From positions 2,542,001 to 2,606,000 of the forward strand of contig NZ_CP090207.1 in the NCBI RefSeq assembly GCF_021397715.1: a stretch of 64,000 nucleotides of DNA. The letters are read 5' to 3'. A program made the translations under genes and the position numbers. Source of the stretch: Pantoea agglomerans. GTDB lineage: Bacteria; Pseudomonadota; Gammaproteobacteria; Enterobacterales; Enterobacteriaceae. Positions 36,913-48,727 of the stretch are shown here, one piece after another. Within the stretch, counting starts at the first letter, position 1. Every line of letters starts with the position of its first letter. The notes under the pieces are model-generated. The model made no database searches and had not been told where the DNA came from. It saw nothing but the letters and a program-made list of their open reading frames with translations.

Positions 36913-37889
36913 ACCTCGCTGCACCTTAGCGCGGTAACCTGACGTGAAGACGGGTGCAGCACCTGGTGCTTCACCTGCCACGGATGCCAGCAGACCGGAT
37001 CGCTGTCGCCGAACATCGCCACCACCGGCAGACCGAGCGCGGCACCGATGTGCATCGCACCGCCATCGCTGGTCACCAGGCCCTGACACAGCGACATCGC
37101 CGCGATCAGCTGTGGCAGGCTGGTGGTTGCTACCGCTTTCAGCGACAGTTGCGGACAGAGCGCCATAATTTCACTGGCTTTCTCATCATCGCCTGGATGG
37201 CGCGGGTTATCGCGACTGCCCGGTGACCATAGCAACATGATCTGGCAGGAATGGCGGGCCGCAAGAGTTTGCGCCAGTTCGGCAAAGCGTTCAGCCGGCC
37301 ACTGCTGGCTCGGCTTACGGGCGCTGATTTGCAACGCATAAACTGGTTGATCGGCATCGATAGCGTATGTTTTTCGCAGAGCAGCCGCGATGGCGGCATC
37401 GGGTTGCAGCGTCAGTCCGCCCGGCGCAGAGACGCTAAGATTGAAGGGGCGCGCTAAACTGAACAGGATTTCGCTGATGTGTCGCTGCCCGGAGGTGTCC
37501 GGTGCTAACAGCGTGGTAATCAACGGATGCGGTTCCTGCCCTAACGCAATCACCTGCGCAGGACGTATCACTTTGACCCACTTCAGGCCATGCTGATCCC
37601 AGCGGCTTTTCGCCAGAATCACCGCATCGTAATGCTTCTTTTTCAGCGTCAGCATCAGTTTCAGACGCTGCAGCAGACAGGCGACTCTTCCCTGTCCCGC
37701 TTCCCGATGATGCGATTTGGTGTAGTAAAACAGGTGCCGGATTTCAGGATTATGCTGCAACACCGGTGCCGCATAGTTGTTCGTTAACACATCAACCTGG
37801 TGCTCACCCGACTGGTGCAGCGCGCTAATCAGCGGCGTGGTCAGTAACGTATCGCCAATGTTATCCCGACAAATAATCAAAACCTGCAT
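36879..37889 (-). CDS. Second family 9 glycosyltransferase
   Basis: A 336-residue GT9 enzyme. The start MQVLIICRDNIGDTLLTTPLISALHQ is the heptosyltransferase-type acceptor domain. LQISARKPSQQWPAERFAELAQTL and VTSDGGAMHIGAALGLPVVAMFGDSDP form the nucleotide-sugar site. I chose the ATG at 37889, where AAAGG is 9 nt upstream; the ATG at 37898 abuts that site, and a longer frame to 37982 has no support. It is convergent with the GT9-DUF1493 pair, overlapping it by 34 bp. Probably modifies lipopolysaccharide or another surface glycan. Confidence 0.85.
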   Translation of the reverse strand: MQVLIICRDNIGDTLLTTPLISALHQSGEHQVDVLTNNYAAPVLQHNPEIRHLFYYTKSHHREAGQGRVACLLQRLKLMLTLKKKHYDAVILAKSRWDQHGLKWVKVIRPAQVIALGQEPHPLITTLLAPDTSGQRHISEILFSLARPFNLSVSAPGGLTLQPDAAIAAALRKTYAIDADQPVYALQISARKPSQQWPAERFAELAQTLAARHSCQIMLLWSPGSRDNPRHPGDDEKASEIMALCPQLSLKAVATTSLPQLIAAMSLCQGLVTSDGGAMHIGAALGLPVVAMFGDSDPVCWHPWQVKHQVLHPSSRQVTALRCSEVYEAFVGTVIQ

Positions 37890-38542
37890 GTTTGACATCC
37901 TTTGCACACCGGGCAGGCCGTTATGCTGGCTAAAAGTGAAGCTCGCCACCCTTGTCCCCGAAAGGGATAACCGTGACGGCATAAGTCAGCATTTAGTCAG
38001 CGCAGATTGAGGTTGGTTCCGTAGCGGTATCAACAGGAAAAGAGGAGTACAGAGAGGAAAAGCCTCAGCTCAGCGTGCGGCAGGCCTGGGCCAGGAAGCA
38101 TGCCCCATCCGGCGCTTATCTCCGGCACTCGCAATGGCTTAGCTCTTGAAGGGGCATAAGAATCATCTCATTTCACAGTGCAGCGGGATTAACAATAATT
38201 GCGATTATGACTATTACCCTGCTAACAAAAGGTAAACCACCTGCTGTTCAGTGATGCCGGATGAGCCATTACTGAACAGCGCCAGCCGGGGATTAGCGAA
38301 AGACTTATTAAATCCTGACGGTTTCCCGACGAAATATTCACAGCCTGAAATATAATTAGTTTTTACAGCACACTTTGCTATTGAAAAGATTTTATATTCG
38401 GATGCAAATCCGCTATTAAATACAATTATTAAACTTCACTTCTCAAATAAAACTGATCGTTTGTCAGGATTTAAAAATTAAAATGCCGGTGTATATTGCT
38501 TTCGGCTACTCCTCCCTATGGCAAACTTAGATAAGGATCATC
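37890..38542. other. Gene-free stretch between glycosyltransferase and His-rich peptide genes
   Basis: About 650 bases without a supported gene. A perfect 10-bp inverted repeat, GCTGTTCAGT (38243-38252) and ACTGAACAGC (38271-38280), encloses an 18-nt loop and could be a transcript-end or RNA hairpin. The last 200 bases are AT-rich and should carry the promoter of the gene at 38543. Confidence 0.55.
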
Positions 38543-38782
38543 ATGAAAAAAATCACAGTTTCTTTAATTACACTTGCCCTTCTGTTACCCGCCGTTAGCT
38601 TTGCAAGTAATGGATTTTATCCCAGCGGTCATAGCGAATCTCATCGGCATGAAAAGGAAAAAAAACCAGGCAGTCACGATGCCCGCCTGAAAAGGATTGA
38701 CCACAAAAAAACGACTCAACACCACGATCGCTGGGATCATAAAAATAATAAGCACCTTACCAGACACAGTGATCATAAATAA
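38543..38782 (+). CDS. Small secreted His/Lys-rich peptide
   Basis: A 79-residue product. MKKITVSLITLALLLPAVSFAS is a clear signal peptide with cleavage after SFA. The mature part of about 57 residues contains more than a dozen His, many Lys/Asp, and ends HSDHK. AAGGATC lies just before the ATG. The composition suggests periplasmic binding of Zn, Ni or Cu, or a role in acid or copper tolerance. No family was recognised. A hairpin terminator follows. Confidence 0.7.
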   Translation: MKKITVSLITLALLLPAVSFASNGFYPSGHSESHRHEKEKKPGSHDARLKRIDHKKTTQHHDRWDHKNNKHLTRHSDHK

Positions 38783-38792
38783 TCAGAAGTGA

Positions 38793-38822
38793 AGGATGCT
38801 CACCGGAAACGGTGGGCATCCT
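38793..38822 (+). terminator. Hairpin after the His-rich peptide gene
   Basis: AGGATGC-T-CACCG and CGGTG-G-GCATCCT form a 13-bp stem with one T-G pair and a GAAA tetraloop, 10 nt after the stop. The tail is not a U tract, but the stable tetraloop stem fits a transcript end. Confidence 0.7.
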
Positions 38823-39680
38823 GAGTCAATACAAATGCAGACAATTGAATCAACCTTTATCGCCTTCCAGGGATTAATAGCTGTTCAAAATCCGCTTTTC
38901 GCATAACATGAAATTTTATAAATGCAATAGTAAAACAGATCCACTGGATAACTTTCGGAATTAATCCATTCAGGCAGGACAGAAAATGATTAGAAAGTTT
39001 TTAATCTTAAATTTATAATTAAAAACAGTCATGTCTTACCAGATTCACTCAAAGCCGCTTTCCCTGGTGTTAGCCATATTGGCAACCCCACTTTAGTCCG
39101 ACAGTCACTAACGGCTACTAAGTGGGGATTTTTTTATCCGGTAAAAGCTGACACCTTATCTGCCCTGGTGTTACCCCCACATTTAGCGAAATGATCGCAT
39201 TCATCCCGGTCAATTTTAATAACCAGTAACTAAAATAACTTAGTGAGACTATTAAAAGTACATGGATAGCGGGATATTGCCGGACCGCTTTTCTGATCGG
39301 ATCATTACTGACGCTAAGAAGTGCTCTGTTGCGGCTTCCTGCGCAAGCATGGCGCTCTGGAATCATTTGGCCCGCGCGGTCTATCCTAAGCTCACCAACG
39401 GCTTCTGACGCTGAAGCCGCTGGTGCAAGGCGCTATTGATGCGCCTGATACCGATATAGCTGATGCTTATCCTTCGTTCTGCCGGCAATGTCAGTGGGGA
39501 AGCTGGCTGAGGATTTGATGCTGACGTGATACACACCGTGGCTAACCCACGATGCTTATTATGGTGCGACTTTCGTTTATGATCGCCATCCCTGTAAAAA
39601 TTATGGCGTAGCCTGAATAACCGCTGTCTGTATCGTTCTGGCGAGGCGCCTGACTTAATAGCCTGGCTAAAATGTTCGTA
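38823..39680. other. AT-rich, gene-poor stretch with decayed-looking DNA
   Basis: About 860 bases without a supported gene. It holds an orphan terminator (39086-39135) and a pair of imperfect direct repeats beginning CCCTGGTGTTA (39062 and 39163). From about 39390 to 39660, a reading frame broken by several stops gives protein-like pieces (for example MSVGKLAEDLMLT, then DAYYGATFVYDRHPCKNYG). I could not recognise a parent gene. Confidence 0.5.
39086..39135 (+). terminator. Orphan intrinsic terminator-like hairpin
   Basis: CCCCACTTTAG (39086-39096) pairs with CTAAGTGGGG (39118-39127), one base bulged, across a 21-nt loop. It ends in ATTTTTTT. No gene ends upstream on the plus strand within 260 bases, so it could terminate a small RNA or be the end of a mobile remnant. 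Confidence 0.6.
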
Positions 39681-40124
39681 TCAGCCAGACCGCACGGCCT
39701 TAATTAATTGATCGAAGTTCTTCATCCTTTCAATGAAGCTCTTTTCATCCTGATTGAAGTGATGCCTGGCTGAAACACTTTCACGATCGGTAGAGCGTTC
39801 TGACAAAATGAAAAACTTCTTGTCTACGCCTTTCAGGAAGTAGGTTCGTTTAGGGCTGTCAGTGCCAATCTCAATGAGACAATAAGGCGATCGTATCAAT
39901 GTCTTCAGCGAAGTTCTGACAGAATTAACCGCATAATCAGGATAATGTTCTCTGACAAGATGATGCATTTCAGCTTCAGTAAGAGATTTACCCATAATTA
40001 ACTTAGCCAGCTGCGCTGAATTGATATTCACCCTATTCTCAATGCACCTTCTCCTTGTTATTTTCACCACGCGTGCCTCCGGCACACGTCTGCTCCCTGC
40101 TTTACTCAGTCGTCGCACCGTCAA
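39681..40124 (-). CDS. Orphan protein of unknown function, start uncertain
   Basis: The frame encodes up to 147 residues. The part from about residue 34 (NSAQLAKLIMGKSLTEAEMHHLVREHYPDYAVNSVRTSLKTLIRSPY) looks like a winged-helix or MarR-sized DNA-binding fold. A basic stretch and a C-terminal helix (FIERMKNFDQLIKAV) follow. A good AAGGAGA sits 6 nt before an ATT codon at residue 28, with a GTG at residue 32 and ATGs at 1 and 44. The real start is thus unclear and the first 27 residues are probably not translated. No family was recognised; the AT-rich setting suggests acquisition. Confidence 0.5.
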   Translation of the reverse strand: MTVRRLSKAGSRRVPEARVVKITRRRCIENRVNINSAQLAKLIMGKSLTEAEMHHLVREHYPDYAVNSVRTSLKTLIRSPYCLIEIGTDSPKRTYFLKGVDKKFFILSERSTDRESVSARHHFNQDEKSFIERMKNFDQLIKAVRSG

Positions 40125-40590
40125 AACTGCGGGGATCGATCACTGGCCGGGTTCCTGTCATTTATCGCCCGTCAGTGTAGCGCCACCCCAAAACATTGCC
40201 GTGAGGCAGACAACATTTAATTGACTGCGAAAGCCATTTAAACGGATATCACACTTATCGCTCATCTTACCGCCTGCCATCAGATCCTGTTTCAGTTATT
40301 GATGCTCTATGGGTACCCTTTTTTATTGAGCCAGGCAGTCAGTTCAGTCATTACAACAATGTTAAATCAACGATTCGGTATCAGGACAGCCAGATGATTA
40401 ACTCATGTGTAAACCCTGTTCGCAGACAGAGAGGTTAAGCCGTTAATAATAAAACGGTCAGCTGCTGAAAGTCACAAAGAGAGTCGCGGTTGTATTAATA
40501 GATCAGGCTGACTGCCTGCAATCTGACCCCTTCTGCAATACAGGAGAGGTTAATCCGCAACCGGAAAGCGGATTTGGGCAACATCAGGGT
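40125..40590. other. Gene-free stretch beside icd
   Basis: About 470 bases between the orphan gene and the icd terminator. I see no supported coding frame, RNA gene or duplicated icd 3' end. The side of icd matches the place where prophage e14 inserts in E. coli. Confidence 0.5.
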
Positions 40591-40621
40591 AAAAAAAAGC
40601 CAGCACGAGACGGTGCTGGCT
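40591..40621 (-). terminator. icd terminator
   Basis: On the minus strand AGCCAGCAC pairs with GTGCTGGCT around a 6-nt loop and is followed by seven T, 20 nt beyond the icd stop. Confidence 0.92.
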
Positions 40622-40640
40622 GTGTGCTACTTAGATCCGA

Positions 40641-41891
40641 TTACATATTTTCGATGATCGCATCACCAAACTCTGAACATTTCAGCAGTTTAGCGCCATC
40701 CATCAGGCGTTCGAAATCGTAAGTCACGGTCTTGTTAGCGATAGCGCCTTCAACACCTTTAACAATCAGGTCAGCCGCTTCGAACCACTCCATGTGACGC
40801 AGCATCATTTCTGCTGACAGGATGACGGAACCTGGGTTCACTTTATCCTGACCAGCATATTTAGGAGCTGTACCGTGGGTCGCTTCGAACAGCGCGCACT
40901 CATCACCAATGTTAGCGCCTGGTGCGATACCGATACCGCCAACCTGCGCCGCCAGGGCGTCAGAAATGTAGTCACCGTTCAGGTTCATACAGGCGATAAC
41001 GTCATATTCAGCCGGACGCAGCAGGATCTGTTGCAGGAACGCATCGGCAATCACATCTTTAACGATGATCTCTTTACCGGTGTTCGGGTTTTTGAACTTC
41101 ATCCACGGGCCGCCGTCGATCAGTTCGCCGCCGAACTCTTCTTTCACTAACTGGTATCCCCAGTCTTTGAAAGAGCCTTCGGTGAACTTCATGATGTTGC
41201 CTTTGTGAACCAGCGTCAGGGAATCACGATCGTTGGTGATGGTGTATTCCACTGCCGCACGGACCAGGCGTTTGGTCCCTTCTTCCGAGCACGGCTTAAC
41301 ACCGATACCACACTGCTCAGGGAAGCGAATTTTCTTCACGCCCATCTCTTCGCGCAGGAACTTGATCACTTTGTCTGCTTCAGCAGAGCCCGCTTTCCAC
41401 TCGATACCGGCATAGATATCTTCGGAGTTCTCACGGAAGATCACCATGTCGGTCTCTTCAGGGCGTTTAACCGGGCTTGGCGTGCCTTTGTAGTAACGTA
41501 CCGGACGCAGGCAGACGTAGAGGTCCAGCTCCTGACGCAGAGCAACGTTCAGTGAACGAATACCGCCGCCGACCGGCGTGGTCAGTGGGCCTTTGATGGC
41601 AACGCGATATTCTTTAATTAAGTCGAGAGTTTCCTGTGGCAGCCAGACATCCTGACCATAAAGTTCCACGGATTTCTCACCGGTGTAGATCTCCATCCAG
41701 GAGATTTTACGCTCGCCGTTGTAGGCTTTCTTCACCGCAGCGTCGACCACTTTCAGCATCACTGGTGAAACATCAACGCCGATACCGTCACCCTCAATGT
41801 AAGGAATGACCGGATTGTTTGGCACTGTAAGCTTGCCCTGATTCAGGGTGATTTTCTGACCTTCCGCCGGAACAACTACTTTGCTTTCCAT
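40641..41891 (-). CDS. icd: NADP-dependent isocitrate dehydrogenase
   Basis: Tricarboxylic-acid-cycle enzyme converting isocitrate to 2-oxoglutarate and CO2 with NADP. The 416-residue length equals E. coli Icd. Ser113 in [13 protein letters not shown] is the residue phosphorylated by AceK to divert flux into the glyoxylate shunt. The NADP and metal motifs ([28 protein letters not shown] and [12 protein letters not shown]) are intact. It is a single gene, divergent from rluE, with its own terminator. The 3' end is complete, so nothing has integrated into it. Confidence 0.98.
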   Translation of the reverse strand: MESKVVVPAEGQKITLNQGKLTVPNNPVIPYIEGDGIGVDVSPVMLKVVDAAVKKAYNGERKISWMEIYTGEKSVELYGQDVWLPQETLDLIKEYRVAIKGPLTTPVGGGIRSLNVALRQELDLYVCLRPVRYYKGTPSPVKRPEETDMVIFRENSEDIYAGIEWKAGSAEADKVIKFLREEMGVKKIRFPEQCGIGVKPCSEEGTKRLVRAAVEYTITNDRDSLTLVHKGNIMKFTEGSFKDWGYQLVKEEFGGELIDGGPWMKFKNPNTGKEIIVKDVIADAFLQQILLRPAEYDVIACMNLNGDYISDALAAQVGGIGIAPGANIGDECALFEATHGTAPKYAGQDKVNPGSVILSAEMMLRHMEWFEAADLIVKGVEGAIANKTVTYDFERLMDGAKLLKCSEFGDAIIENM

Positions 41892-42016
41892 TAACCTCTC
41901 CTGGGCGTTTGTTAATGATTTGTAAGATGCGGGTCAATACTACTTGAATATTTCCGTCACGCCAATCACCGCAATTTCGCGTTATAATGCGCCCATTGTT
42001 TCTGACTGCAAAGCCC

Positions 42017-42658
42017 ATGCGAAAAACTTCTCAACGAATTCACCAGGATAAACGATTCAGCCGCCCGACGCGTGATGCGCGGCCTGCGCCTGTCCGCACT
42101 GCCGACCCGCGCCGCGTGCTGCTGTTTAACAAACCCTTCGATGTTTTGCCACAATTCACCGATGAGGCGGGCCGCCGCACGCTAAAAGATTTCATCAGCG
42201 TGGCCGGGGTTTATGCCGCGGGCCGTCTCGATCGCGACAGCGAAGGCCTGATGGTGCTGACCAATGATGGTGCCTTGCAGGCCAGGCTGACACAGCCCGG
42301 CAAACGCACCGGCAAGATCTACTATGTTCAGGTGGAAGGTGCGCCGCAGGAAGCGGACCTGCAACCCTTGCGGGATGGGGTTAATCTGAAAGATGGCCCG
42401 ACGCTACCGGCACAGGTCGAGAAAGTCGCCGAACCAGAGTGGCTCTGGCCACGCCAGCCGCCGATTCGCGAGCGCAAAAATATCCCGACCCAGTGGCTGA
42501 AAGTGACGCTGTATGAGGGCCGCAATCGCCAGTTGCGCCGGATGACGGCGCATATCGGCTTTCCGACGCTGCGGCTGATCCGTTATGCGATGGGCGGCTA
42601 TGCGCTCGATAATCTGGCGCCCGGAGAGTGGCGTGATGCAGACGACAGTCCGGCCTGA
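42017..42658 (+). CDS. rluE: 23S rRNA pseudouridine(2457) synthase
   Basis: Isomerises U2457 of 23S rRNA. The RsuA/RluE-family protein has the catalytic Asp in [22 protein letters not shown] and the conserved tail [32 protein letters not shown]. It aligns with E. coli RluE. An ATG at 41987 is in frame and corresponds to the E. coli annotated start. It overlaps a TATAAT at 41983, so I prefer 42017, though neither has a strong ribosome site. It is followed by nudJ and mnmA as in E. coli. Confidence 0.92.
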   Translation: MRKTSQRIHQDKRFSRPTRDARPAPVRTADPRRVLLFNKPFDVLPQFTDEAGRRTLKDFISVAGVYAAGRLDRDSEGLMVLTNDGALQARLTQPGKRTGKIYYVQVEGAPQEADLQPLRDGVNLKDGPTLPAQVEKVAEPEWLWPRQPPIRERKNIPTQWLKVTLYEGRNRQLRRMTAHIGFPTLRLIRYAMGGYALDNLAPGEWRDADDSPA

Positions 42659-42705
42659 GAATGTCTTTTTTTTCATAACGTCAGGTTAACAATTGCGGAG
42701 GATCG

Positions 42706-43182
42706 ATGTTTAAACCTCATGTCACGGTCGCCTGCTTAGTGCAGGCGCAAGGTGAGCTGCTGGTGGTCGAAGAAACCATTAATGGCCAGCCGACCTGGAA
42801 CCAGCCCGCCGGTCATCTGGAAGCGGATGAAACGCTGCAGCAAGCGGCGCAACGTGAATTAGCCGAAGAGACCGGTATCGTGGCAGAGATGGACTATTTC
42901 ATCACCGTTCACCAGTGGATAGCGCCTGATAATACGCCTTTTGTGCGTTTTCTGTTTGGACTCGATCTGGCTGAAAAGCAGCCAACCCAGCCGCAGGATA
43001 GTGATATCGATTGCTGCTGGTGGTTGCCGCCAGCGCAGATTCTTACCGCGTCTAACCTCCGTTCACCGCTGGTCGCTGAGAGCGTGCGTCTCTGGCAGCA
43101 AGGGGCGCGCTATCCGTTACATCTGGTCAGTGCGTTCCGCTGGCCGTTTCATGAGGGTGCGCGCCCGCCTTCTGCATGGTAG
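42706..43182 (+). CDS. nudJ: Nudix phosphatase NudJ
   Basis: A 158-residue Nudix hydrolase. In E. coli NudJ acts on HMP-pyrophosphate (thiamine pathway) and nucleotide tri/diphosphates. The full Nudix box is present: [23 protein letters not shown]. It aligns end to end with E. coli NudJ (153 aa), including [11 protein letters not shown] and [19 protein letters not shown] precedes the ATG. The gene lies 47 nt after rluE and 39 nt before mnmA. Confidence 0.95.
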   Translation: MFKPHVTVACLVQAQGELLVVEETINGQPTWNQPAGHLEADETLQQAAQRELAEETGIVAEMDYFITVHQWIAPDNTPFVRFLFGLDLAEKQPTQPQDSDIDCCWWLPPAQILTASNLRSPLVAESVRLWQQGARYPLHLVSAFRWPFHEGARPPSAW

Positions 43183-43221
43183 AATGCGCCGCCTGTTTTT
43201 TTATCGTTATGCGAGCGTGTC

Positions 43222-44334
43222 ATGTCTGACAACAGCCAGAAAAAAGTGATCGTCGGTATGTCCGGCGGCGTCGATTCTTCCGTTTCCGCCTGGTTACTGC
43301 AGCAGCAGGGTTACCAGGTTGAAGGCCTGTTCATGAAGAACTGGGAGGAGGACGATGGCGAGGAATATTGTACTGCCGCGGACGATCTGGCGGATGCGCA
43401 AGCGGTGTGCGACAAGCTGGGTATTAAGCTGCATAAGGTGAACTTTGCGGCTGAATACTGGGATAACGTCTTTGAGCATTTCCTCGAAGAGTACAAAGCG
43501 GGTCGTACGCCGAACCCCGATATTCTGTGTAACAAAGAGATCAAATTCAAAGCGTTCCTTGAGTTCGCGGCTGAAGATCTCGGCGCGGACTTTATCGCCA
43601 CCGGCCACTACGTGCGTCGTCACGACGTGGATGGTCAGAGCCAGCTGCTGCGCGGTCTGGATGGCAACAAAGATCAGAGCTACTTCCTCTACACCCTGAG
43701 CCACCAGCAGATTGCTCAGAGCCTGTTCCCGGTCGGCGAACTGGAAAAACCGGAAGTGCGCCGCATCGCCGAACAGCTGGATTTAATTACCGCGAAAAAG
43801 AAAGATTCCACCGGTATCTGTTTTATCGGCGAGCGCAAATTCCGCGACTTCCTGGCACGTTATCTGCCGGCGCAGCCCGGTGAGATCGAGACCGTGGACG
43901 GCCAGATCGTTGGCGAGCATCAGGGTCTGATGTATCACACGCTGGGGCAACGCAAAGGTCTGGGCATCGGCGGTCTGAAAGAGAGCAAAGATGATCCCTG
44001 GTATGTGGTCGACAAAGATGTGGCGCGCAACCGCCTGATTGTCGCCCAGGGCGGCGATCATCCGCGTCTGATGTCTGTGGGTCTGATTGCACAGCAATTG
44101 CACTGGGTTGATCGTCAGCCGATCACCGCCCCGCTACGCTGTACGGTCAAAACCCGTTATCGTCAGACCGACATCCCGTGTGAGATCATCCCTCACGGCG
44201 AAGACCGGATTGAAGTGCGCTTTGATGAGCCCGTTGCGGCCGTCACGCCCGGACAATCTGCCGTGTTCTATCTGGGCGATGTCTGCCTGGGTGGCGGCAT
44301 CATTGAAGAGCGCCTGCCGTTAGTGGCGAAATAA
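43222..44334 (+). CDS. mnmA: tRNA 2-thiouridylase MnmA
   Basis: Thiolates U34 of tRNA-Glu, -Gln and -Lys using sulfur relayed from the Tus proteins. The 370-residue enzyme has the PP-loop [16 protein letters not shown]. The two catalytic cysteines are in [12 protein letters not shown] (near 103) and [13 protein letters not shown] (near 200). Length and sequence match E. coli MnmA (368). It is followed 43 nt later by hflD. Confidence 0.97.
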   Translation: MSDNSQKKVIVGMSGGVDSSVSAWLLQQQGYQVEGLFMKNWEEDDGEEYCTAADDLADAQAVCDKLGIKLHKVNFAAEYWDNVFEHFLEEYKAGRTPNPDILCNKEIKFKAFLEFAAEDLGADFIATGHYVRRHDVDGQSQLLRGLDGNKDQSYFLYTLSHQQIAQSLFPVGELEKPEVRRIAEQLDLITAKKKDSTGICFIGERKFRDFLARYLPAQPGEIETVDGQIVGEHQGLMYHTLGQRKGLGIGGLKESKDDPWYVVDKDVARNRLIVAQGGDHPRLMSVGLIAQQLHWVDRQPITAPLRCTVKTRYRQTDIPCEIIPHGEDRIEVRFDEPVAAVTPGQSAVFYLGDVCLGGGIIEERLPLVAK

Positions 44335-44377
44335 GCCGCCCTGACCCGGCGTTCATGACGCGTAAACAGGAGTAACC

Positions 44378-46434
<2,057 letters not shown>

Positions 46435-46441
46435 TCCCCTC

Positions 46442-46467
46442 CGCAGGCCGGTTCAGGCCGGCCTGCG
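46442..46467 (+). terminator. Hairpin after purB
   Basis: A perfect 10-bp stem (CGCAGGCCGG with CCGGCCTGCG) and a 6-nt loop, 7 nt after the purB stop, then TTAACATCTTGTTT. Its right arm reaches into the phoP control region. Confidence 0.72.
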
Positions 46468-46500
46468 TTAACATCTTGTTTAGTTCATTTCGCGTATACT
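46466..46500 (+). promoter_or_regulatory. PhoP box and -10 of the phoPQ operon
   Basis: CGTTAA, 5 nt, TGTTTA (46466-46482) fits the PhoP direct repeat GGTTTA-N5-GGTTTA; the second half is good and the first is 4 of 6. A -10, TATACT, lies 12 nt later (46495-46500), the spacing of PhoP-activated promoters. It suggests autoregulation as in E. coli and Salmonella. Confidence 0.55.
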
Positions 46501-46538
46501 TTCTTCAATTTGACTCATTCAGATAGTAAGGAATTCCT

Positions 46539-47207
46539 ATGCGTGTTCTGGTTGTGGAAGACAATGCCCTGCTGCGCCATCATCTCGCCGTCCAGTTACG
46601 TGATATGGGCCACCAGGTTGATGCTGCCGAAGACGCCAAAGAAGCCGACTATTTTCTTCGCGAGCACCTGCCCGACATTGCGCTGGTCGATTTAGGCCTG
46701 CCTGATGAAGATGGCATGTCACTGATCCGTCGCTGGCGCAGCGATGCCGTTCGGCAGCCCATTCTGGTGCTGACCGCTCGCGAAGGCTGGCAGGCTAAAG
46801 TGGAGGCGCTGGAAGCCGGTGCCGATGATTACGTCACCAAGCCGTTCCATATTGAAGAAGTGGCGGCGCGGCTGCAGGCGCTGATGCGCCGTAACAGCGG
46901 TCACGCCTCGCAGATTATCGACATGGCGCCGTTTCAGGTTGATTTGTCACGTCGCGAACTGACGGTGAATGAGCAGCCGGTTAAACTCACGGCCTTTGAA
47001 TACACCATCGTGGAAACCCTGATTCGTAACGCCGGCAAAGTGGTGAGTAAAGACTCGCTGATGCTGCAACTCTATCCCGACGCTGAACTACGCGAAAGCC
47101 ACACCATCGACGTGCTGATGGGTCGCCTGCGCAAAAAAATTCTCGCGTTGCATCCCGCTGAAGTCATTGCCACCGTCCGTGGCCAGGGTTACCGCTTTGA
47201 TCTCTGA
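46539..47207 (+). CDS. phoP: Response regulator PhoP
   Basis: OmpR-type regulator of the Mg2+, low-pH and antimicrobial-peptide response. The receiver domain spans residues 1-115 with the phosphoacceptor Asp51 in [14 protein letters not shown] and Lys in VTKPFH. The winged-helix DNA-binding domain ends with [16 protein letters not shown] and [10 protein letters not shown]. At 222 residues it is near the size of E. coli PhoP (223). It is the first gene of phoPQ with a PhoP box upstream, and phoQ starts 2 nt after its stop. Confidence 0.97.
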   Translation: MRVLVVEDNALLRHHLAVQLRDMGHQVDAAEDAKEADYFLREHLPDIALVDLGLPDEDGMSLIRRWRSDAVRQPILVLTAREGWQAKVEALEAGADDYVTKPFHIEEVAARLQALMRRNSGHASQIIDMAPFQVDLSRRELTVNEQPVKLTAFEYTIVETLIRNAGKVVSKDSLMLQLYPDAELRESHTIDVLMGRLRKKILALHPAEVIATVRGQGYRFDL

Positions 47208-47209
47208 CC

Positions 47210-48670
47210 ATGTCCTGGTTTAATCGTTATCGCCCGATTTCGCTGCGCGCCCGTTTTCTGTTGGCCTCCGCAGCGATTGTCCTGTTCCTCTCCCTCTCCT
47301 ATGGCATGGTCGCCGTGATTGGCTATGTGGTGAGCTTCGATAAAAACACCTATCGGGTCATGCGCGGTGAAAGCAATCTGTTCTTTACGCTGGCGCAGTG
47401 GCATGACAATCGGCTCACCATTGCCCAGCCGGAACGGATGACGCTTAACTTCCCGACGCTGGTATTCATTTATGACGAGCACGGCAAGCTGCTGTGGCAG
47501 CAACGCGACGTGCCGGAGATCCGCCAGAAGATCCGGCGTGACTGGCTGATAAAGCCCGACTTCTATGAAATTGATACCAGCAACGGCACCAGCCTGGCGG
47601 CGATGGGAGATAACCTGAGTGCCAAACGGCGACTGCACGCCTGGGATACCGACAGTGATGACACCTTCACCCACTCGGTCGCGGTTAACCGCTATGACGC
47701 CACCACCAATCTGCCGGCGCTGACCATTGTGGTGGTCGACTCGATCCCGCAGGAGCTGCAGCATTCGGACGTGGTCTGGTCGTGGTTCAGCTATGTGCTG
47801 GCGGCGAATCTGATCCTGATTGTGCCGCTGCTCTGGCTGGCGGCACACTGGAGCCTGCGCCCCATTGGCGCACTGACTCAGCAGGTGCGGGAACTGGAGA
47901 CCAGCCAGCGCGAAAAGCTGGATGACAATCCGCCGCAGGAGCTGCGCAGTCTGGTACGCAACCTGAATCTGTTGCTGACTAACGAACGACAGCGCTACAC
48001 CCGCTATCGCACCACGCTTTCAGATCTGACGCACAGCCTGAAAACCCCGCTGGCGGTACTGCAGAGTACCCTGCGATCGCTGCGCAGCGGCAAAGAGCTG
48101 ACGGTTGAGGAAGCTGAGCCGGTGATGCTGGAGCAGATCAGCCGCATCTCGCAGCAGGTCGGTTATTACCTGCATCGCGCCAGTATGCAGGCCGATCATA
48201 ATCCGCTGCAGCGCGACCTGCATTCGGTATCCGGGCTGCTCGACAGCCTCTGTTCGGCGCTGAATAAGGTCTATCAACGCAAAGGCGTGGCTATCACGCT
48301 GGATATCTCCCCGGAACTCACTTTCGTCGGCGATCAGAATGATTTCATGGAAGTGATGGGTAACGTGCTGGATAACGCCTGTAAATATTGCCTGGAGTTT
48401 ATTGAAGTCAGCGCTTATCAGAGCGAGAAAGCGCTGCATCTCTATATTGATGATGACGGTCCCGGCATCCCGGAGAGCAAGCGCGATCTGGTGTTTGTCC
48501 GCGGTCAGCGCGCCGATACGCTCCGTCCGGGTCAGGGACTGGGGCTGGCGGTGGCACTGGATATCCTGGAGCAATATGCGGGTAAGGTCATCGCCTCCAG
48601 CAGCGCGCTGGGTGGCACCCGGATGGAAGTGGTGTTTCAGCGCCAGGAAGTCGAACATCGCCGCGAGTAG
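47210..48670 (+). CDS. phoQ: Sensor histidine kinase PhoQ
   Basis: Inner-membrane sensor that phosphorylates PhoP. It has two membrane helices (about 20-40 and 195-215). The periplasmic domain between them has an acidic patch, DTDSDD near residue 148, where divalent cations bind. A HAMP region follows, then the H-box [14 protein letters not shown] with His275, and the ATPase domain [32 protein letters not shown]. At 486 residues it matches E. coli PhoQ. It is translationally coupled to phoP. Confidence 0.96.
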   Translation: MSWFNRYRPISLRARFLLASAAIVLFLSLSYGMVAVIGYVVSFDKNTYRVMRGESNLFFTLAQWHDNRLTIAQPERMTLNFPTLVFIYDEHGKLLWQQRDVPEIRQKIRRDWLIKPDFYEIDTSNGTSLAAMGDNLSAKRRLHAWDTDSDDTFTHSVAVNRYDATTNLPALTIVVVDSIPQELQHSDVVWSWFSYVLAANLILIVPLLWLAAHWSLRPIGALTQQVRELETSQREKLDDNPPQELRSLVRNLNLLLTNERQRYTRYRTTLSDLTHSLKTPLAVLQSTLRSLRSGKELTVEEAEPVMLEQISRISQQVGYYLHRASMQADHNPLQRDLHSVSGLLDSLCSALNKVYQRKGVAITLDISPELTFVGDQNDFMEVMGNVLDNACKYCLEFIEVSAYQSEKALHLYIDDDGPGIPESKRDLVFVRGQRADTLRPGQGLGLAVALDILEQYAGKVIASSSALGGTRMEVVFQRQEVEHRRE

Positions 48671-48727
48671 AAACCGGTCCGGGCTGTTATACTTGCTGGC
48701 ATTTACAGCCCTAAGCGGAACCCTTGT

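Noticed and set aside
39118-39366. 82-codon minus-strand frame with a hydrophobic stretch
   Set aside because: It overlaps the terminator hairpin, has no ribosome site and no family resemblance.
39390-39660. Decayed transposase
   Set aside because: Protein-like fragments occur between stops, but none matched a transposase motif I know.
40125-40660. Prophage e14-type attachment at icd
   Set aside because: The icd 3' end is complete, not duplicated, and no integrase gene is visible.
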